Assembly: GCA_027575805.1 (NCBI GenBank)
Contig: JANBPU010000045.1
Location: forward strand, 37,068 to 101,067
DNA from: Mycoemilia scoparia
Taxonomy: Eukaryota; Kickxellomycota; Kickxellomycetes; Kickxellales; Kickxellaceae
Length of the DNA: 64,000 nucleotides
Direction: 5' to 3'
Shown here: positions 63,507 through 64,000 of the stretch, one piece after another
How the letters are laid out: the number at the start of each line of letters is the position of its first letter
Position numbering within the stretch: the first letter of the stretch is position 1
Notes under the pieces: model-generated
What the model was told of the DNA's origin: nothing
The model's input: the letters and a program-made list of their open reading frames with translations, nothing else
Databases searched by the model: none
Translations under genes and position numbers: made by a program

Positions 63507-64000
63507 ATGGTGAACTTTACAGTCGGTAGGTTTTGTTCAGGATACACTAAATCTCCAACCCCAATGACAAGAAACATTTGTCAGCAATGCTAATCGTAAT
63601 GTAATTTGCCAATTCCATCTTATAGACCAGGTTAGTTTGACGAAATGTTGAAAACTACCATTCCATGTTACTTGAACATTTACTTATAGGCTTTTGTTTA
63701 TTCGAAATAATGATAGATTCGTGGCCTTGTAAGTTAAATTTCACTATTTCAACGCATATAACCCCTACACATAAACCCCCTTCCTTTTTGTGGGCCACCT
63801 ATACTGACAAGACCATGACCCAATGATTTTTAGATGGACCACACCAAGAACGTCCGTAACATGTCTGTGATTGCTCACGTCGATCACGGCAAGTCTACCC
63901 TTACCGACTCTTTGGTCTCTAAGGCCGGTATTATCTCGTCCGCCAAGGCTGGTGAGGCTCGTTTCACTGATACTCGTGCTGACGAACAGGAACGTTGCAT
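63507..64000 (+). CDS. EFT1: translation elongation factor 2, 5' part
   Basis: The ribosomal translocase; only the first roughly 68 codons lie in the window and the gene runs off the right edge. Four exons are needed: 63507-63525 (19 nt), 63626-63630 (5 nt, ACCAG), 63717-63728 (12 nt) and 63834 onward. Spliced together they read MVNFTV, DQ, IRGL, then [20 protein letters not shown], which is exactly the eEF2 N-terminus with its P-loop (AHVDHGKST) and the following [12 protein letters not shown] switch-I region. All splice sites are canonical (GTAGGT, GTTAGT, GTAAGT donors; TAG acceptors) and phases agree. The start at 63507 is therefore well supported despite the tiny exons. Confidence 0.95.

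Noticed and set aside
1..64000. CRISPR array, prophage, biosynthetic cluster or toxin system
   Set aside because: The window is fungal nuclear DNA; no direct-repeat arrays, integrases, polyketide or peptide synthetases or toxin-like genes are present.

Overview
The window is nuclear DNA of a fungus, most likely an early-diverging (zygomycete-grade) lineage. It carries spliceosomal introns of roughly 80-250 bp with GTAAGT-like donors and TAG acceptors. The gene set includes a secreted GH18 chitinase, fungal polarity genes (BUD6, RAX1) and an MDM1-type sorting nexin, next to genes usually lost in yeasts but kept in basal fungi and animals (NKAP, ECD/ecdysoneless, a long TEX10-type IPI1, NSE3/MAGE, and a Nup98-Nup96 precursor with a GLEBS motif). 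I could not place the genus from sequence alone; Zoopagomycota or Mucoromycota are guesses.

Layout. 1-8 kb: the 5' part of the glycogen branching enzyme, a chitinase, and an unrecognised serine-rich protein with a mitochondrial-type N-terminus, all on minus. 8-18 kb: the giant sorting nexin MDM1 (minus), divergent from BUD6 (plus), then the choline-transporter-like PNS1 (minus). 18-24.3 kb: cytosolic PheRS alpha (plus, 3 exons), the SMC5/6 subunit NSE3 (minus, 5 exons) and 6-phosphofructo-2-kinase/fructose-2,6-bisphosphatase (minus, 3 exons). 24.3-27 kb is empty of recognisable genes. 27-38 kb: an S9 peptidase, ECD (6 exons), a superoxide-dismutase-fold mitochondrial ribosomal protein (6 exons), NKAP and a 2-Cys peroxiredoxin. 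38-42 kb: DCC1 and RAX1. 42-44.6 kb is mostly empty but has repeats and one doubtful small ORF. 44.6-51 kb: a 19-exon TEX10/IPI1 gene and a secreted HAD-type hydrolase. 51-64 kb: the Nup98-96 precursor, the RNA polymerase I subunit RPA135, and the first 66 codons of elongation factor 2.

How the genes fit together. This is ordinary chromosomal housekeeping sequence with no operon or cluster logic. Themes recur: ribosome supply (RPA135, TEX10/IPI1, eEF2, PheRS, a mitoribosomal protein), chromosome maintenance (NSE3, DCC1), carbon storage and glycolytic control (branching enzyme, PFK-2/FBPase-2) and polarity or wall (BUD6, RAX1, chitinase). RPA135 and eEF2 are divergent and share about 400 bp.

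The features not explained by standard gene annotation are: a family of roughly 95-115 bp inverted-repeat elements, seen five times plus a fragment and only in introns or intergenic DNA, with TA target-site duplications at two copies (a MITE); a second short dispersed repeat; two probable GC-AG introns with an identical AA|GCAAGT donor; 5-nt and 12-nt micro-exons in eEF2; and simple-sequence arrays placed inside introns. All gene models were built by eye from reading frame, splice consensus and phase agreement. No alignment or search was run.
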